NCBI RefSeq assembly: GCF_001421015.2
Contig: NZ_CP013023.1
Location: forward strand, 4,085,501 to 4,149,500
DNA: 64,000 nucleotides
Direction of reading: 5' to 3'
Source: Paenibacillus bovis
GTDB taxonomy: Bacteria; Bacillota; Bacilli; Paenibacillales; Paenibacillaceae
Shown: positions 53,235-63,849 of the stretch, in pieces
Numbering within the stretch: the stretch's first letter is position 1
Layout of the letters: each line of letters opens with the position of its first letter
Notes under the pieces: model-generated
What the model was told of the DNA's origin: nothing
Database searches by the model: none
What the model saw: the letters and a program-made list of their open reading frames with translations, nothing else
Made by a program: the position numbers and the translations under genes

Positions 53235-54350
53235 TTATTTCAGGTTCTCGGGATTCAGTGGCTCCAGCTCAGGCAGTACGAAAATGCCATCTTTGCGAAT
53301 CAGTACATCGTCAAAATAAATTTCGCCGCCGCCGTATTCCGGACGCTGGATAAATACCAGATCCCAGTGGATAGAAGAGCGGTTACCGTTATCGGTCTCT
53401 TCATAAGCCTGTCCTGGAGTAAAGTGGAAGCTGCCGGCGATTTTCTCGTCGAACAGAATATCATTCATGGGATGCAGGATATGCGGATTGAAGCCAATTG
53501 CGAATTCACCGATATAACGCGCGCCTTCATCCGAATCCAGAATATTATTCAGCTTCTCGGTATCATTGCTCGATGCTTCTACAATTTTGCCGTTTTCAAA
53601 ACGGAATGTGACACGCTCAAAGCTGATGCCATTGTATACAGTCGGTGTATTGTACGTAATCGTACCATTGACCGAATCGCGTACCGGTGCACTGAATACT
53701 TCACCATCCGGAATATTGCGCTGACCGGAGCATTTTTTGGCACCGATATCTTTGATCGAAAAAGCAAGATCGGTATCTTTGCCGACCAGACGCACTTTGT
53801 CGGTACGTTCCATGAGTGCCTGCAGAGCATCCTGGGCTTTATCCATTTTGGCATAATCCAGATTGCATACATCAAAGTAAAAGTCTTCAAACGCTTCTGT
53901 GCTCATGCCGGCCAGCTGGGCCATGCTTGCATTTGGATAGCGCAGTACAACCCACTTGGTATGCTTGACACGCTGCTCGCTATGTACCGAGTGCTGGTAG
54001 AGTCGGTTGTACATTTTGATTTTCTCTTCCGGCACATCAGCCAGATCATTGATATTATCGCCGGCACGAATACCGATGTATCCCTGCATCTGTTTCATAC
54101 GCTCCAGATCAAGTGCTGCCCATGCAGCCAGACTCTCTTCGGTCGCATTGATCAGCATTGCACGCTGTACCTTGCGGTCTGTCAGCTGTACAAACACATT
54201 ACCGCCTCTGGCACCTACTTCGTGGATAACCGCATTTAACAGATCACGCTCTGTACCGATCATTTCGACCAGTACATTCTCGCCTGGCTGTACATCGATG
54301 GAATACTGTACCAGATTTCTGGCGAGTACTTTTATTCTAGGATCCTGCAT
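53235..54350 (-). CDS. M29-family metallo-aminopeptidase (AmpS/AmpT-like)
   Basis: 371 residues; removes N-terminal residues from peptides using two divalent metals. Family features: LARNLVQYSIDVQPGENVLV near the start, LVGKDTDLAFSIKDIGAKKC, RNIPDGEVFSAPV, RFENGKIVEA with a metal-ligand Glu, IGEFAIGFNPHI and RSSIHWDLVFI near the end with His and Asp ligands. The ATG at 54350 follows AAAGGGGACGAGACA. The protein is cytoplasmic, without a signal. It is transcribed alone. Confidence 0.95.
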   Translation of the reverse strand: MQDPRIKVLARNLVQYSIDVQPGENVLVEMIGTERDLLNAVIHEVGARGGNVFVQLTDRKVQRAMLINATEESLAAWAALDLERMKQMQGYIGIRAGDNINDLADVPEEKIKMYNRLYQHSVHSEQRVKHTKWVVLRYPNASMAQLAGMSTEAFEDFYFDVCNLDYAKMDKAQDALQALMERTDKVRLVGKDTDLAFSIKDIGAKKCSGQRNIPDGEVFSAPVRDSVNGTITYNTPTVYNGISFERVTFRFENGKIVEASSNDTEKLNNILDSDEGARYIGEFAIGFNPHILHPMNDILFDEKIAGSFHFTPGQAYEETDNGNRSSIHWDLVFIQRPEYGGGEIYFDDVLIRKDGIFVLPELEPLNPENLK

Positions 54351-54503
54351 TGTCTCGTCCCCTTTTCATGATGTTTTTGAACAACGGTTAATTATTCAAA
54401 AAACAGTGTACCATGCGCACCTGTTTTTTGTCCTCACCAAAAAAGCACAGCTCGATTCCCTGTCAGGGATAATCTGCTGTGCTGCTTATTTACGATTGCG
54501 GAT

Positions 54504-56468
54504 TTAACCCCGCATCTCCGCATCCATCCGGATCTGATTCCGTCCATTATGTTTGGCCTGGTATAATGCCATATCTGCCCTGTAAAAGAGTGATTCCACA
54601 CTGACATCCTTATCTTTCCAGTTCCAGTCAGCCACTCCGCCGGATACCGTTACTTTGGGATCCGTCTCTTCACTTATTGTCTCCCTGATCCGTTCAGCGA
54701 TATGGTAGGCACGGCTTTTATCCACCTGTGGAAAATAAACAGCCAGCTCCTCGCCACCCCACCGGGCAGCAATATCTCCGTCACGAATCAGCCGCTGAAT
54801 AATCCGGCTTACCTGCTTGAGAATCTCGTCGCCCACCTGGTGACCGTACGTATCATTGACTACCTTGAACTTATCAATATCGACCATTAACAGCGATCCA
54901 CTATACGTCGCATTCTGATAATTGCTGATCGAATCATCTAGATATCGCCGTTGATACAACCCGGTCAATGCATCCCGGCTCGCCATCCGCTGAACTTCTG
55001 AATGAAGCGCAGCATTGGATACCGAGAGTCCGATATGGGTCGTAATAACCTGCAGCAATTTAAAATTGTCATAAGAGAAGTAATGACTCTGCGGATGGCC
55101 CAGATAAATAGCGCCATTGACTTCTCCGCTGCTCATAAGCGGCGAAGCGATCATCGAGCACGAACCTGTTTCTCTCATAAAAATCGATTCCGTGCCCGGT
55201 ACGCTGCAATAATCGGACATAATAATCGGCTCCTTGTTCCGGTAAATCAATCCGGTATAGCCTTCATTTTTGTCGACCGAACCGCCATCCAGCGCGGGAA
55301 CGTTCCCTGAAACGATTTCGAATCGATCGGTTTTCGGATTCAAGTACAGCACGATCACATGCTCGGCCTTGAATACTTTCAGCAGCTCGCCCACCGCAAA
55401 TTGAAATATCTCCTCCAGCTTCAGACTCTGGTTGAGCCGGTGGGTAATATTGTTGATCAGCCGCAGATCTTCATTGAGCATCTGAGACTGTTCATACAGC
55501 CTGGCATTTTCAAAAGTCCGTCCGGCAGCCTCTGCGATAATCATCAACAGTTCCAGATCTTCTTCCTCCAGCGGATAATCCGCCATAATGTGAAAAACAC
55601 CATATATCCCCTGTTTGCCCATCAGTGGAAGCGCTGCTTCCATTTTATCGGAATTGCCATCTGTACCCGGATGGACAGCAACCGATACTTCACCAGTCGA
55701 AAAGGTACGTACACACATATCATCTGCAGAAGACTGCATCACAAGCGGCTTGACGCGTGGATTCCGATTCTGAGCGCCCTGCGATACCAACAGCTCGAAT
55801 TGAACAAGCGGATACATCTGATCCACTATAGCGAACATCTCTGTAATAATCGCATCTACCTCGAACTTGTCATACATCCGCTGAATAATATGGAACAGTA
55901 CGGTACGACGCTGTGCCTCACGTTCAATGACCGTCTGCGAACTCAGCATATCGGCGACAAACGTATATTCAAACCGCTTGTAAAATAACGACCGATAATG
56001 CATACCCAGCATCTCCAAATCATTTGCCGATACCGGATGGTCTGCTGAGGAAATACAGCCAAGCAGCACAAACAATGTACCCTTTGTACGTGTATACAGC
56101 GGACATGTGATGACCCCTGACGGTTCTGCAGATGATGTTGCAGCTGCTTCAGATTGCTGCCGGTCTTTGATAGACTGCTGGATCAGCAGCTCCTGGCCGG
56201 ACAGCAGGCCCACTCCTCCTATATATTTACGCTGATGGTTCAGCAAAAACCAGGCAGAATGACAGACTTTATCAATCATCCGATTCTGCTCGTACCAGTC
56301 TTTGAGAGATTCTTCAAGCAATGCTTCAATATGCAGAAAATCAGATTCGCCGATATCTGCCTTTTGCAGCCAGAACGTGTCATCATTGACAGGCACCACA
56401 GGGTAGGAGGTATGCCCGGCTTCAGCGCGCCAGCTCTGCGCTGGCGAATTCCATGGATGGTCTGGCAT
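54504..56468 (-). CDS. GAF-GGDEF diguanylate cyclase
   Basis: 654 residues, no membrane segment. The first 490 residues contain two or three GAF-like sensor modules (one about 205-340, one about 355-490 with LINNITHRLNQSLKLEEIFQ). The GGDEF domain begins at SRDALTGLYQRRYLD and has VDIDKFKVVNDTYGHQVGD and the active site GGEEL (571-575), so it should make c-di-GMP. The inhibitory I-site RDGD (562-565) lies at the correct spacing, which implies feedback inhibition. The ATG at 56468 follows GAGGAGGATTTT. It is divergent from rpsD. Confidence 0.94.
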   Translation of the reverse strand: MPDHPWNSPAQSWRAEAGHTSYPVVPVNDDTFWLQKADIGESDFLHIEALLEESLKDWYEQNRMIDKVCHSAWFLLNHQRKYIGGVGLLSGQELLIQQSIKDRQQSEAAATSSAEPSGVITCPLYTRTKGTLFVLLGCISSADHPVSANDLEMLGMHYRSLFYKRFEYTFVADMLSSQTVIEREAQRRTVLFHIIQRMYDKFEVDAIITEMFAIVDQMYPLVQFELLVSQGAQNRNPRVKPLVMQSSADDMCVRTFSTGEVSVAVHPGTDGNSDKMEAALPLMGKQGIYGVFHIMADYPLEEEDLELLMIIAEAAGRTFENARLYEQSQMLNEDLRLINNITHRLNQSLKLEEIFQFAVGELLKVFKAEHVIVLYLNPKTDRFEIVSGNVPALDGGSVDKNEGYTGLIYRNKEPIIMSDYCSVPGTESIFMRETGSCSMIASPLMSSGEVNGAIYLGHPQSHYFSYDNFKLLQVITTHIGLSVSNAALHSEVQRMASRDALTGLYQRRYLDDSISNYQNATYSGSLLMVDIDKFKVVNDTYGHQVGDEILKQVSRIIQRLIRDGDIAARWGGEELAVYFPQVDKSRAYHIAERIRETISEETDPKVTVSGGVADWNWKDKDVSVESLFYRADMALYQAKHNGRNQIRMDAEMRG

Positions 56469-56613
56469 AAAATCCTCCTCATCATTCGGCCTATTCAGCC
56501 GGTGAATATTAGATATGAATCATTTTCATTTTACAAGCAGACTCCACGGATTGCACGTATAATTCCAAACAACGAACCCGGAAAATTTCTCTTGGATTAT
56601 TGCGTGAAAATGA

Positions 56614-56643
56614 TTGACTTTATGTTTATATTCAAGATATAAT
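56614..56643 (+). promoter_or_regulatory. rpsD promoter, sigma-A type
   Basis: TTGACT (56614-56619), an 18-base spacer and a perfect TATAAT (56638-56643). The transcript would begin near 56651, about 210 bases upstream of the rpsD start. Confidence 0.85.
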
Positions 56644-56650
56644 TTATTCT

Positions 56651-56862
56651 TGATGAAGAATGGATAGATTCTGATTTGGGCGTAACGTTGTTTCACCCTC
56701 ACGCTTATGGTTGCTGACAAGACTGCGGCTGAACATTCCTGTCAGTAGTGTGGTTTTCTATCCTGCCTCACGACAAATCATAAGCGGCAACTTGAATCAA
56801 AGACCCAAAGCCCCGTATTTTTATCAAAAACTATACTTTAATTACGAAGGAGCTTGCTATAA
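56651..56862 (+). promoter_or_regulatory. Structured rpsD 5' leader, probable S4 autoregulatory RNA
   Basis: The 210-base leader contains long-range pairs: CGCTTATG (56702-56709) with CATAAGCG (56779-56786), enclosing CTGACA with TGTCAG; GTTGC (from 56709) can also pair with GCAAC after 56786, which would cross the first stem like a pseudoknot. In Bacillus, S4 binds its own rpsD leader to repress translation. Equivalence is inferred from position and structure. Confidence 0.55.
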
Positions 56863-57462
56863 ATGGCACGTTACACTGGTCCTAAATTTAAATTAAGCCG
56901 TCGCGTAGGTATTTCCCTGAGCGGCACTGGTAAAGAATTGAAACGCCCTTTCCCTCCTGGACAACACGGTCCTAACCAACGCAGAAAAATGAGCAACTAC
57001 GGTATGCAGTTGCAAGAAAAACAAAAACTGCGTTTCATGTACGGTCTGGGTGAAAAACAATTCGCTACACTGTTCGAAAGAGCACAAAAACTGCCAGGCA
57101 TCGCTGGTGAGAACTTCATGTTCCTGCTGGAAAGCCGTCTGGACAACCTCGTTTACCGTATCGGCTTCGCAAACAGCCGTCCAGGTGCTCGTCAACTGGT
57201 AGCTCACGGTCACGTGACTGTAAACGGTAAAAAAGTAGATATCGCTTCTTACTCCGTAAAACCAGGCGATGTAATCGGTCTTCGTGAAAAAAGCCGTGGC
57301 CTGACTTCCGTTAAAGAAGCTCTGGAAAACCGCACTCATCTGGTAGCTTATGTTGAGTTCAACGAAGGCGCAACAGAAGGAAAATACATCCGTCTGCCTG
57401 AGCGTTCCGAACTGACTCAAGACATCGATGAAAGACAAATCGTTGAGTGGTACAACCGTTAA
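56863..57462 (+). CDS. rpsD: 30S ribosomal protein S4
   Basis: 199 residues. S4 is a primary 16S rRNA binding protein that starts 30S assembly, and in Bacillus it represses its own synthesis. Sequence: [58 protein letters not shown] in the S4 RNA-binding domain, and RQIVEWYNR at the end. No four-cysteine zinc motif, so it is the zinc-free form. Codon use is highly biased. ATG follows GAAGGAGCTTGCTATAA. Monocistronic with a strong terminator. Confidence 0.98.
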   Translation: MARYTGPKFKLSRRVGISLSGTGKELKRPFPPGQHGPNQRRKMSNYGMQLQEKQKLRFMYGLGEKQFATLFERAQKLPGIAGENFMFLLESRLDNLVYRIGFANSRPGARQLVAHGHVTVNGKKVDIASYSVKPGDVIGLREKSRGLTSVKEALENRTHLVAYVEFNEGATEGKYIRLPERSELTQDIDERQIVEWYNR

Positions 57463-57473
57463 TCTTAACGATC

Positions 57474-57503
57474 AAAAACCGCCGGAATCTCCGGCGGTTT
57501 TTT
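57474..57503 (+). terminator. Intrinsic terminator of rpsD
   Basis: AAAAACCGCCGG pairs with CCGGCGGTTTTTTT around AATCT, 12 bases after the stop codon. Confidence 0.96.
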
Positions 57504-57609
57504 TATGCTTTATATACAATTTTAATGGGGCTGGTTCGACAGATTCATGCTGACAATAGATTCTTTCTATTCTCGGCAATTGGCTGTTCTACCTGCCCCA
57601 TTCTTTTTA

Positions 57610-59661
57610 TTATTGAACTTTGAATTGTGAAACAACCGAATTCAGTGCATCGGATACCCGATTTAGTGATTGGGAAGACTGATTCAGCTCTTCCAGTGAA
57701 CTCAACTGCATCCGCGAGCGTTCCAGCGCATTCGCTGCTCCTGTCGAAGACGTTCTGGCGATGTCAGCCAGCTGGCTAATCGATGCACTCACTTCCTCCG
57801 AACCCGCAGACATTTGCTCGGAAGCTGAAGACACCTCCTGCACCTCATCTGCTACCCGCTCAATATCACGACTAATAGCAATAAATCTTGCTTCGATCTC
57901 CTCCAGAACATGCAGTCCTTCATTTACCTGCATACTGCCTTCCTTCATGCCCTGCAAAGCAGCACGTGTCTCTGACTGCATGGCACTTACCTGGGTAGTA
58001 ATCTGCCCTGCAGAAGAGCTTACGTTTTCAGCCAGTTTGCTAATTTCCGAAGCGACTACAGCAAATCCTTTGCCATGCTCGCCTGCACGCGCCGCTTCAA
58101 TCGAAGCATTAAGGGCAAGCAGCTTGGTCTGTCCACTGATTTCCTGAATAATATCAATAATACCGCCGATCTGGATCGAACGTTCATCCAGAGAGTGTAC
58201 GACTTCTCCTGCCTGATCCAAAGCATTTTTGGCTGTATGAATCTGCTGATTCAGTTCAGCCAGCTTGGCATTGCCCTGGCGGGTCTTGTGATCAATTCCC
58301 TGGGTCGCCTCGGATACCTGCTGTACCGATTCTGCGACACGCTGAATACCGATAGCCATCTCTTCCATGGCTGTTGTACTTTCCGAAGCAGCTACCATCT
58401 GGACTTCTGCTCCATGTTTCACTTTCTCCATCTGTTCCACGTTTTGCTGGGCTTCACGCGCAGCCTGGGACATTCCATCAGACAGATGACCTGCCGTCTC
58501 CTGCACGGTCTCGGATTCCTCACGCAGCTGGCTGATTACCGCAGAAGTTGATTTTAATACACGCTGGAATCCATCGGACATTTGCCCGAACTCATCCTGG
58601 CGATCACTGGTCAGCTCATTGGAATAATCTCCCTGTGCCATCTGATCACTCAACTGGCGGATTTTGCGAACTTCTTTGACCATACTGCGGTTATTCATCC
58701 ACAGTGTGCTTAGAATAATCACAATGCCGATCAGACTGATAATACTGAGCAGCAGTAGCAGATCATTGGTAGGTTTTTGCACCTGTGCTTCAGGCAGCAT
58801 AATCCCAATTTTCCAGCCGGTCTGTTCGATTGTATGGAACAGGAACTGCTGATCTTCACCACCGAGAGTTAGATTCATCTGTCCGGAAGCATTGCTCTGA
58901 AGCTGCTGTTCAAAGGCGCTGCCGGCAGCATTGGATACCGAGCTGCCTGTTTTCAAAGCCGGATTGCCGCTTGCCAGAATATTGCCCTCACGGTCGGTCA
59001 GCACAGCTGTTCCTCCCATACCTACATTCAGCTTGCTGACGATACTCTGAATATTGCTCATATCCAGATCCCCGGTCGCTACCCCGATCAATTTATTGTT
59101 GGCATCATAGATCGCCTGACCTGCTGTAATCATGGATACATTGAGCTTACTATCCACATACGGAGCCGAATAATACATATTGGGCTTGGCAGCTACAGTA
59201 TCTGTATACCATGCCTGATTCAGATAATCATAAGCCGGATCATCGTATTCATTCGTAGCCGTAAGCTGCTGCCCGTCATGGTGTACATAAGAAGAACGAT
59301 ATTTCACTCCTGGAGCATACGCATCTGCTGCAAAAAATACGCCCAGTCCATAAGTAATATTACTTTGTTTAAGATCTTTTTCGATAATGGCTGTATATCT
59401 GGCTATATCAACATCGGAGCCGAGTTGCCCTGCTGTATTCGCAAATGAAGATACAAGCAGCGAATGGCTGGACAGCTGATTGTTAATATTGTCGGTTACA
59501 TTGTTCAAAGAGTGGCTGACACTGTTGTTGATCTGTTCGTTCAGCTTTTGCTTGGCAAACTCATAAGAGATACCACTGATAAGCAAAAGTACAACAAATA
59601 TAATAGGCATGACAGTCCACATCATTCTGGCCTGGATGCTTTTGAATCGATATTTGGTCAA
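57610..59661 (-). CDS. Methyl-accepting chemotaxis protein (Cache-HAMP-MA)
   Basis: 683 residues from the TTG at 59661, which has AAGGAAGAAGGAT upstream and matches the start of its paralogue ([10 protein letters not shown] versus [11 protein letters not shown]); the ATG at 59679 has no ribosome site. First membrane segment about 16-36, an extracellular dCache-like sensor (about 40-300: [20 protein letters not shown]), second membrane segment about 300-320, HAMP ([19 protein letters not shown]), then the signalling helices with the tip [21 protein letters not shown]. Such receptors control CheA. No che genes are near. The ligand is unknown; Cache receptors often bind amino or organic acids. 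Confidence 0.93.
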   Translation of the reverse strand: MTKYRFKSIQARMMWTVMPIIFVVLLLISGISYEFAKQKLNEQINNSVSHSLNNVTDNINNQLSSHSLLVSSFANTAGQLGSDVDIARYTAIIEKDLKQSNITYGLGVFFAADAYAPGVKYRSSYVHHDGQQLTATNEYDDPAYDYLNQAWYTDTVAAKPNMYYSAPYVDSKLNVSMITAGQAIYDANNKLIGVATGDLDMSNIQSIVSKLNVGMGGTAVLTDREGNILASGNPALKTGSSVSNAAGSAFEQQLQSNASGQMNLTLGGEDQQFLFHTIEQTGWKIGIMLPEAQVQKPTNDLLLLLSIISLIGIVIILSTLWMNNRSMVKEVRKIRQLSDQMAQGDYSNELTSDRQDEFGQMSDGFQRVLKSTSAVISQLREESETVQETAGHLSDGMSQAAREAQQNVEQMEKVKHGAEVQMVAASESTTAMEEMAIGIQRVAESVQQVSEATQGIDHKTRQGNAKLAELNQQIHTAKNALDQAGEVVHSLDERSIQIGGIIDIIQEISGQTKLLALNASIEAARAGEHGKGFAVVASEISKLAENVSSSAGQITTQVSAMQSETRAALQGMKEGSMQVNEGLHVLEEIEARFIAISRDIERVADEVQEVSSASEQMSAGSEEVSASISQLADIARTSSTGAANALERSRMQLSSLEELNQSSQSLNRVSDALNSVVSQFKVQ

Positions 59662-59911
59662 ATCCTTCTTCCTTTCCATGGTAGGATAGTTATCTAAATC
59701 CTTTTATCGACATTTTTGGATAAAATCTATATAGCAAAGTAAGCAGACCATAAAATATACATCGATATGGAAATCTGTGAGAAAGGGCTGGTATGTATCG
59801 CAGGTGATCTTCTTCAGTATGCAAATCATAGACAGAGCTATCCCATCGCGGCAGAAGAGAGATTTTTGCAGCTGGGTATGCAAATATACTTGCAATAAAT
59901 CTGTCTGTAGC

Positions 59912-59944
59912 AAAAAGGAATAGAACCATGTTCTATTCCTTTTA
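59912..59944 (-). terminator. Terminator of the upstream chemoreceptor
   Basis: AAAGGAATAGAAC pairs with GTTCTATTCCTTT over a 4-base loop, followed by TTGCTAC on the minus strand, 33 bases after the stop of the receptor at 59977. It separates the two receptor transcripts. Confidence 0.85.
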
Positions 59945-59976
59945 TTTAGTAGCTGCTGGAATGTATCACTTGCGAA

Positions 59977-62235
59977 TCAAGCGGATTGAGGTCCGGATGT
60001 ATCGGTCTCCGATTGTTCTGAATATTTTTCTGAGGTATTTTTTTCATGCTGTCTTTGATCTGTGTCTGCTGCGGACTCCACATCTACTTCATCTTGTTGC
60101 TGCGCCTGTTCCTGTTCATCAGCAAGCTCATGCTTATCGGACGAACCGGCCTCCGTCTCTGGATTGGCTACAGATGCAGGTTCTGTCTGGAACTGTGCAA
60201 TCAGCTCATTCAGGGTATCCGAGATATGGTGCAGCGACTGGGCAGATCCTTCGAGTCGATCAAGCGCAGTTAGCTGCTCCACAGAACGTTTATTGGCCTG
60301 GCCTGCTTTGGATAAAGTATTTTTGGCGATATCCGCCAGATTTTCGAGTGAAGCTGTTATCTGTTGTGCACCTGCAGACATTTCTTCGGAAGCTGAGGAT
60401 ACTTCCTGGATCTCTGCAGACATCTGCTCCACATCTCCTTTGATTGAGTCAAACATCCGGCGTGTATCTTCCAGCGAGCTGAGTCCACGGGTCACGCGTA
60501 CTGCTCCACTTTCCATTCCCATCAATACAGCGGCTGTTTCTTCCTGCATAGCGACAATCTGCGCAGTAATCATTTTGGTAGAGTCACCTACACTGGTTGC
60601 CAGATTACTGATCTCGGAAGCGACCACACCAAATCCGCGTCCTGCATCTCCTGCACGTGCCGCTTCGATCGAAGCATTGAGTGCCAGCAGTGTGGTTTGC
60701 TTGTTGATGCCCTGAATCACATCAATAATACTGCTGATCTGCTGTGCCCGTTCATTGAGCGAGCCAGCCATTTTACCAGCTTCGTCCATGACCAGCTTGG
60801 CTGAATCCATTTGCTTGACGACTTTGTGCAGCTGCTGGTTGCCTTCTCCGGTTTTCTGTTCCATCTGCTGTGCAGCACTGGCTACTTCCTGTACCGATTC
60901 GGCAATTCGCTGTACGCCCGCTGCCATTTCTTCCATGGCTGTTGTACTTTCATCCGTAGCTTGCAGCTGTGTCTGAGACCCCTGCTCCATATCTACCAGC
61001 TCATCCACATTATGCCGCGCGTCTACTGCAGTCTGTCTGGAATCATCGACCATATGCGCTGCAGTCGTCTGGATCAGGGAAGATTGTTCATCCAGTCTCT
61101 GGATTACCGCGCCGGTAGATGCGAGAATATGATTGAATTCCACAGCCATTTGCCCAAACTCATCACGGCGGCTCACTTCCAGCCGATCGGAATAATCACC
61201 CGCTGCCATTTTGCGGCTCAGGTTCATCATTTTGCGAATCTCACGAATCATGCCCAGATTATTCCACAGTATGGCTACTGCCAGTACGATCAGACTGATA
61301 CCACCAATAATCAGCAGGGTATGCAGCATTTCGCGTGCAGGTTCCTGAATTTCAGCCTGGGACAAAACAATCCCTGTCTTCCATCCAGTTCCCTCCAATG
61401 TCTGAAAATACAAGGTGTAGCTTTGACCTGCCAGCTGAATAGAAGTTTGACCTTTATTTTGTGCCATTACATTAGCCAGTGCAGCTTTGTTCATACCATC
61501 TGCTCCGGTAAATCCACCGCCTGCTTTGATACCGGTCTCGCTGCTGGCGAGCACATTACCATTATGATCGAGCAGCAGCGCGTGGCCGATCGCTCCAATA
61601 TCCATATTATTCACATAGTCGCGAATGCTGTTAATATTCAAATCCGATGTTGCGACTCCCAGAGCCTGTCCGGTAGCACTGCGGATCGTTTTACCTGCTG
61701 TAATCATCGTAATGCCAGTCTTTTCATCGGTAAAAGGCTCAGTATAATAGATCCGGTCAAAATTACCCAATGTGCCTGTATACCATGGCTTGCTCAAATA
61801 ATCATACGCCGGATCATCATATTCAAAAGTAGCCGAAATATTGTCTCCTTTGCGCGCTGCATAGACAGAGTGGTATTTGACTCCGTCATCAAATGCATCG
61901 GCAGCAAAGTAAATGCCGCTGCCATACGTCATTGCACTCAGCATCGTCCAGCGTTCGGTAAGCTGGGCATAATCATCCATATTCATTGTTTCATGAGCCT
62001 GCCCGGCTGCAGCTGCCAGTGAAGAAGCAACGGTCGAATTGTTGGTAATCTGCTCCTTGATGCTCGCAGTCACACCATTCAGGCTGCTGGTCGCCGTATT
62101 ATTCATTTCTTCATTAAGCTTTTGCTTGGCGAACTGGTAAGAAAGCACACTAATAAGTACCAGCACGATCAGCACAATCGGCAATAAGGTTGCGAGTGTG
62201 CGCGCCTGGATACTTTTAAATTGAAAACGTCTCAC
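59977..62235 (-). CDS. Methyl-accepting chemotaxis protein, paralogue with acidic C-terminal tail
   Basis: 752 residues from a GTG at 62235 with AGAGGAGACAGGATTATC upstream. Same architecture as the receptor at 57610: membrane segment about 13-33, dCache-like sensor ([20 protein letters not shown]), second membrane segment near 310, HAMP ([19 protein letters not shown]), and signalling tip [21 protein letters not shown]. It differs by about 60 extra residues at the C-terminus rich in Glu, Ser, Gln and Asp ([19 protein letters not shown]). The pair lies in tandem, so gene duplication is likely. No CheB/CheR-binding pentapeptide was seen. Confidence 0.93.
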   Translation of the reverse strand: MRRFQFKSIQARTLATLLPIVLIVLVLISVLSYQFAKQKLNEEMNNTATSSLNGVTASIKEQITNNSTVASSLAAAAGQAHETMNMDDYAQLTERWTMLSAMTYGSGIYFAADAFDDGVKYHSVYAARKGDNISATFEYDDPAYDYLSKPWYTGTLGNFDRIYYTEPFTDEKTGITMITAGKTIRSATGQALGVATSDLNINSIRDYVNNMDIGAIGHALLLDHNGNVLASSETGIKAGGGFTGADGMNKAALANVMAQNKGQTSIQLAGQSYTLYFQTLEGTGWKTGIVLSQAEIQEPAREMLHTLLIIGGISLIVLAVAILWNNLGMIREIRKMMNLSRKMAAGDYSDRLEVSRRDEFGQMAVEFNHILASTGAVIQRLDEQSSLIQTTAAHMVDDSRQTAVDARHNVDELVDMEQGSQTQLQATDESTTAMEEMAAGVQRIAESVQEVASAAQQMEQKTGEGNQQLHKVVKQMDSAKLVMDEAGKMAGSLNERAQQISSIIDVIQGINKQTTLLALNASIEAARAGDAGRGFGVVASEISNLATSVGDSTKMITAQIVAMQEETAAVLMGMESGAVRVTRGLSSLEDTRRMFDSIKGDVEQMSAEIQEVSSASEEMSAGAQQITASLENLADIAKNTLSKAGQANKRSVEQLTALDRLEGSAQSLHHISDTLNELIAQFQTEPASVANPETEAGSSDKHELADEQEQAQQQDEVDVESAADTDQRQHEKNTSEKYSEQSETDTSGPQSA

Positions 62236-62405
62236 GATAATCCTGTCTCCTCTATTATGTATTCAAATTAACCCCACAATCTATATATATATATCGGTTT
62301 ACTGCTTCTATAACTTTAGAACTATATTCATACAATTATTGTTCATGCAATATTTGTGTTAAGAAAGTGTCTACAGGTTTTCTCACTTAAAAAAACTACA
62401 CAAAA

Positions 62406-62451
62406 AATACACGCTCTTTTCACCTGTGGTTCCGTGAAAAGAGCGTGTATT
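62406..62451 (-). terminator. Intrinsic terminator of tyrS
   Basis: AATACACGCTCTTTTCAC pairs with its exact complement at 62434-62451 over a 10-base loop, and TTTTTTG follows on the minus strand. It lies 54 bases after the tyrS stop. Confidence 0.93.
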
Positions 62452-62504
62452 TAATGTGCTAATTAGCAATATTTAATTAGGAATGCGTGTACTGTTTCAA
62501 TAAA

Positions 62505-63761
62505 TCAGCTGGTTTTCAGTTTGGCAAATTTGCGTTTACCGACCTGTACGATATCTCCATCTGCGGGTGTGATCGTAGCATTCACGTCGTCGATTTTCTG
62601 TTCGTTGATTTTGACAGCACCCTGCTGTACACTGCGTCTTGCTTCGCTCTTCGAAGAAGCAAAGCCCAGATGGCTGATCAGGTCGATCAAACCGATACTT
62701 CCGTCTGTGAGCATACCTTGTTCCAGAGTTACTTCCTGAATATCATCCGGCAGTGCACGCTGCTGGAATACGGTAACAAAATGATTTTTCGCCGCTTCTG
62801 CCGCTTCCTGGTTATGGTACATACGAACATAAGTATGAGCCAGATTCATTTTGGCATCACGGGGATGTACACTACCATCTTCCAATCCTTTGCGCAGTGC
62901 AGCCAGATCCTCATTGGAAATGTCTGTAGTCAGCTCGTAGTATTTCACCATCAGTTCATCAGGGATACTCATTGCTTTACCGTAGATTTCATTTGGCTCT
63001 TCATCGATACCGATGTAGTTGCCCAGACTTTTACTCATCTTCTGCACGCCGTCCAGACCTTCGATCAGTGGCAGCATAATGGCTACCTGCTGCTCTTTGC
63101 CGTACTCTTTTTGCAGTGTACGACCCATCAGCAGATTGAACTTCTGATCCGTACCTCCCAGCTCGATATCACTTTCCAGTGCCACCGAGTCCATACCCTG
63201 CATCAGCGGGTAGAAAAATTCATGAATACTGATTGGCAGTCCACCCTGGAAACGTTTGGTAAAATCATCCCGTTCCATCATGCGTGCCACGGTAACTTTG
63301 GCAGCCAGGTTAACAACCTCTGCAAAGTTCATCGGACTCAGCCATTCCGAGTTGAAGTATACTTTGGTCTGCGCAGGATCAAGAATTTTGTTGATCTGCT
63401 TCTGATAAGTCTCTGCATTATGTTTGACCTGTTCTTCGGTAAGCTGTTTGCGTGTCTCGGATTTGCCGGTAGGGTCACCGATTCGTCCGGTAAAGTCGCC
63501 GATAATCAGCTGAACCATATGACCGAGTTGCTGGAACTGGCGCAGCTTTTGCAGTACAACGGTATGGCCTACATGAATATCAGGTGCAGAAGGATCAAGA
63601 CCCAGCTTCACCGTCAAAGGTTTACCGGTTGTCACGGATTTGATAATTTTGCGGCGTAGTTCATCCTCCGGTACAATCTCGGTTACGCCGCGCCGGATTA
63701 CGCTTAGCTGACGCTCCACTTCGGCTTGTTGATCTGGTGTTAATTCTTCCCATTTTGTCAT
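62505..63761 (-). CDS. tyrS: Tyrosyl-tRNA synthetase
   Basis: Charges tRNA-Tyr with tyrosine. 418 residues from the ATG at 63761 (an adjacent ATG at 63764 is possible); AAAGGAGCGATT lies upstream, whereas the 63851 extension runs back toward the T-box terminator. Class I signatures: DPSAPDIHVGHTVVLQKLRQ with HVGH in the HIGH position, and KMSKSLGNYIG. A C-terminal S4 RNA-binding domain (about 350-418) ends the protein. The sequence is of the second TyrS subtype (TyrZ-like, with KMSKS rather than KFGKT). It is controlled by the T-box leader. Confidence 0.97.
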   Translation of the reverse strand: MTKWEELTPDQQAEVERQLSVIRRGVTEIVPEDELRRKIIKSVTTGKPLTVKLGLDPSAPDIHVGHTVVLQKLRQFQQLGHMVQLIIGDFTGRIGDPTGKSETRKQLTEEQVKHNAETYQKQINKILDPAQTKVYFNSEWLSPMNFAEVVNLAAKVTVARMMERDDFTKRFQGGLPISIHEFFYPLMQGMDSVALESDIELGGTDQKFNLLMGRTLQKEYGKEQQVAIMLPLIEGLDGVQKMSKSLGNYIGIDEEPNEIYGKAMSIPDELMVKYYELTTDISNEDLAALRKGLEDGSVHPRDAKMNLAHTYVRMYHNQEAAEAAKNHFVTVFQQRALPDDIQEVTLEQGMLTDGSIGLIDLISHLGFASSKSEARRSVQQGAVKINEQKIDDVNATITPADGDIVQVGKRKFAKLKTS

Positions 63762-63849
63762 CATAATCGCTCCTTTAAGTTGCCTTCTTTTATCCTGATT
63801 CATCGGTTCCTGACAGGACGGACAGGCTTGCGATATCCTAAATGAATGC

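Larger units (their letters stand above)
56469..56862. other. Divergent region: rpsD promoter and structured leader
   Basis: 394 bases with no gene. The left 140 bases hold the unresolved promoter of the GGDEF gene; the right part is the rpsD promoter and leader described separately. Confidence 0.6.

Noticed and set aside
60811..62022. 403-codon plus-strand frame opposite the chemoreceptor
   Set aside because: Antisense of a clear chemoreceptor; His/Gln/Cys-rich and without translation signals.
62487..63659. 390-codon plus-strand frame opposite tyrS
   Set aside because: Antisense of tyrS; no start signal and no family resemblance.
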